DNA from: Flavobacterium sp. J49
GTDB taxonomy: Bacteria > Bacteroidota > Bacteroidia > Flavobacteriales > Flavobacteriaceae
DNA length: 64,000 bases
Direction of reading: 5' to 3'
Assembly: GCF_011742145.1 (NCBI RefSeq)
Contig: NZ_JAAQQU010000098.1
Location: forward strand, 124,001 to 188,000
Shown: in pieces, positions 62,479-64,000 of the stretch
Layout of the letters: each line of letters begins with the position of its first letter
Numbering within the stretch: the first letter of the stretch is position 1
Translations under genes and position numbers: made by a program
Notes under the pieces: generated by a model
The model's input: only the letters and a program-made list of their open reading frames with translations
Database searches by the model: none
Told to the model about the DNA's origin: nothing

Positions 62479-63438
62479 ATGAATATCAAACTGCTACTAG
62501 ACAATTTAACCAATCCTGCGCTGCTTTTTTTTCTGTTGGGGATTATTGCAACCCGACTCAAAAGCGATTTAGAAATTCCAACCAATACCTCTAAATTTAT
62601 CTCTCTGTATCTTTTGTTTTCCATCGGCTTCAAAGGCGGACAGGAATTGGCACACAGCCAATTTACAATTGACATTCTTTGGTCAGTACTCTTTGGGGTA
62701 AGTATAGCCATCATGATTCCATTATATTGCTTTTTTATCCTAAAGCGAAAATTTAGTGTTGAAAATGCAGGTGCAATAGCAGCTGCTTATGGCTCGGTGA
62801 GTGCGGTAACTTTTGTAACTGCCATCACATTTCTCGAAATTCAAAAGTATGCTTTTAGCGGACATATGGTAGCGGTCATGGCGCTGATGGAGGCACCGGC
62901 CATTGTGGTAGGAGTCATTCTAATGAGGATGTACAGAAAAGATAATACTGCTGCCACAAGATTATCTGCGGTTGTCAAACACTCGCTCACCAACGGAAGT
63001 GTTTTACTAATATTAGGAAGCCTGTTGATAGGCTTTTTAGCAAGCGACCAACAAGCTATGGGAATTAAGCCTTTCACTACCGATATCTTCAAAGGTTTTC
63101 TAGCCATCTTCCTCTTAGACATGGGATTGGTTAGCGGTAAAAAACTAAACGATTTCTTTAAAAGTGGCTGGTTTGCGGCGACCTTTGCGCTTTTTATACC
63201 TCTATTTAATGGTATAGTTGTGGCCTATACAAGTCAAATAGTGACCCACGATATAGGAAACCGATTTATATTCGCTGTTTTAGCAGCAAGCGCGTCCTAT
63301 ATTGCAGTTCCCGCTGCGATGAAAATTGTGGCGCCCAAAGCAAATCCGGGTTTGTTTTTACCAATGGCTTTAGCCGTCACTTTTCCGTTCAACATTACTT
63401 TAGGCTTCCCAATTTATTTGGTGGTGATTCTATTATAA
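62479..63438 (+). CDS. Sodium-dependent bicarbonate permease, SbtA family
   Basis: The 319-residue polytopic protein has about ten membrane helices in two inverted halves. LLFSIGFKGGQELAHSQF and AAAYGSVSAVTFVTAITFLE in the first half match SbtA, and LLDMGLVSGKKLNDFFKSGW in the second. SbtA takes up bicarbonate with sodium in cyanobacteria; heterotroph members are little studied. It is the last gene of the module and lies 72 bp before the TolC remnant. Confidence 0.88.
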   Translation: MNIKLLLDNLTNPALLFFLLGIIATRLKSDLEIPTNTSKFISLYLLFSIGFKGGQELAHSQFTIDILWSVLFGVSIAIMIPLYCFFILKRKFSVENAGAIAAAYGSVSAVTFVTAITFLEIQKYAFSGHMVAVMALMEAPAIVVGVILMRMYRKDNTAATRLSAVVKHSLTNGSVLLILGSLLIGFLASDQQAMGIKPFTTDIFKGFLAIFLLDMGLVSGKKLNDFFKSGWFAATFALFIPLFNGIVVAYTSQIVTHDIGNRFIFAVLAASASYIAVPAAMKIVAPKANPGLFLPMALAVTFPFNITLGFPIYLVVILL

Positions 63439-63510
63439 ATACACAAAAGATAATCAATGATAATGGAAAAAATTTCTGTTGAAAAACCTTCTTACAATAT
63501 ATTTTCTCAA

Positions 63511-63611
63511 AAAATAATTTGGTTGCTGCCCAACTTTCAAAATTACATCTCGAAAACCGTTTTTTGGATTCGAATGCCACTCTGTTTAAAATCATCGCCA
63601 ATCCTGAATAA
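63511..63611 (+). pseudogene. Truncated 3' end of a TolC gene (duplicate of 59069-59169)
   Basis: This stretch aligns without gaps to the last 101 bp of the TolC gene with 11 mismatches. The same frame gives NNLVAAQLSKLHLENRFLD, then SNATLFKIIANPE and TAA; the TolC protein has T, A, I and M at the four changed positions. There is no start codon or upstream coding region, so it is a fragment. It lies at a constant 4442-bp offset, between sbtA and map. Best read as the old end of tolC left behind when the lysR-sbtA module arrived. Confidence 0.9.
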
Positions 63612-63627
63612 GTATTACTAAAATAAT

Positions 63628-63635
63628 TACTTTTG
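63628..63635 (+). promoter_or_regulatory. -7 promoter box for map
   Basis: TACTTTTG matches TAnnTTTG, 51 bp before the map ATG. No TTG stands at -33. The sequence upstream is the TolC remnant. Confidence 0.5.
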
Positions 63636-63686
63636 CAAACTGATTTCAGGTCACATACTGAAAGGAAAGAAGTTAAATTACAGCAG

Positions 63687-64000
63687 ATGATTATCCAAAA
63701 AACAAGAGAAGAAATTGAATTGATGCGCGAAAGTGCATTAATCGTTTCAAAAACTTTAGGCATGATAGCCTCCGAAATCAAACCCGGAGTAACCACTTTA
63801 TATTTAGACAAATTAGCAGAAGCTTTCATTCGAGATCACGGTGCTGAACCGGGATTTTTGGGTATGTACGGCTTTCCGAATTCACTTTGTATGAGTCCGA
63901 ATGCGCAAGTCGTTCACGGTATTCCTAACAATGTTCCTTTACAGGAAGGCGATGTGATTTCGGTAGATTGCGGTGCGTTAAAAAACGGATTTTATGGTGA
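63687..64000 (+). CDS. map: Type I methionine aminopeptidase, 5' part only (cut by window edge)
   Basis: The first 104 codons of a dinuclear-metal aminopeptidase that removes initiator methionine. The start MIIQKTREEIELMRESALIV is typical of type I enzymes without an N-terminal extension. PGVTTLYLDKLAEAF, SLCMSPNAQVVHGIPN with the conserved substrate-site His, and DVISVDCGALKNGFYG with the first metal-ligand Asp are present. The rest lies beyond the window. Confidence 0.93.
   Translation, partial: MIIQKTREEIELMRESALIVSKTLGMIASEIKPGVTTLYLDKLAEAFIRDHGAEPGFLGMYGFPNSLCMSPNAQVVHGIPNNVPLQEGDVISVDCGALKNGFYG

Noticed and set aside
59183..63438. Integrative element or transposon
   Set aside because: No integrase, transposase, terminal inverted repeats or target tRNA; only the tolC end duplication is seen.
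63463..63640. Small open frame starting MEKISVEKPSY after sbtA
   Set aside because: It reads through the TolC remnant in a different frame from the recognisable TolC codons, so it is very likely accidental.

Overview
The window looks like a chromosomal segment of a Flavobacterium-type member of the Flavobacteriaceae (Bacteroidota). Evidence: gliding-motility genes gldB and gldC, a meso-diaminopimelate type dcw cluster headed by mraZ, flavobacterial TAnnTTTG promoter boxes, almost no Shine-Dalgarno sequences, AT-rich intergenic DNA, and SPII lipoproteins with an LxxC box. There are no rRNA genes, no insertion sequences and no CRISPR array.

Region by region: (1) 1-9849, a galactan/galactose locus. 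A divergent GntR regulator (cut by the left edge) faces galM, two GH53 endo-galactanases (one lipoprotein, one secreted), a GH2 beta-galactosidase, galK, galT and a sodium/sugar symporter, packed with gaps of 0-10 bp or overlaps. Galactan is cut outside the cell, galactose is taken up with sodium and enters the Leloir pathway; galE is not here. (2) 9853-11151, an MtfA-like metallopeptidase, a tandem array of 44-bp hairpin repeats, a long hairpin and tRNA-Arg(TCG). (3) 11152-27581, yqeY and the whole division/cell-wall cluster on the minus strand (in transcription order mraZ, rsmH, ftsL-like, ftsI, murE, mraY, murD, ftsW, murG, murC, ftsQ, ftsA, ftsZ). Phased MraZ boxes stand at its head and a terminator follows ftsZ. 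(4) 27973-40777, housekeeping genes: alpha/beta hydrolase, engB, gldBC, nadE, an orphan LuxR-type response regulator, dnaG lacking its zinc ligands, an ECF sigma/anti-sigma/outer-membrane trio, polyprenyl synthetase, a lipoprotein, rlmN and an O-methyltransferase. (5) 40793-48392, PAP2, TatA, an M1 peptidase with DUF6702 and two paralogous carboxypeptidase-like-domain proteins, pepE, tRNA-Gly(TCC), a GNAT and an L,D-transpeptidase. (6) 48583-53943, a DUF5916 outer-membrane protein, gpmI and an acetyl-CoA hydrolase/transferase.

(7) 54091-64000 is the most unusual part. A TetR-ABC-HlyD-TolC export operon ends at 59169. A module follows: LysR regulator, divergent two-helix mini-protein, 99-aa unknown, DUF6671 four-CxxC protein, TsaC/Sua5 and an SbtA-type bicarbonate permease. 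Right after sbtA lies a 101-bp, about 89% identical, in-frame copy of the 3' end of the TolC gene, then map. This is the footprint expected if the roughly 4.4-kb module had been inserted at the end of tolC. TsaC consumes bicarbonate and SbtA imports it, so the module may be a bicarbonate-linked unit; the export operon next to it has an ABC ATPase with only Walker A in canonical form.
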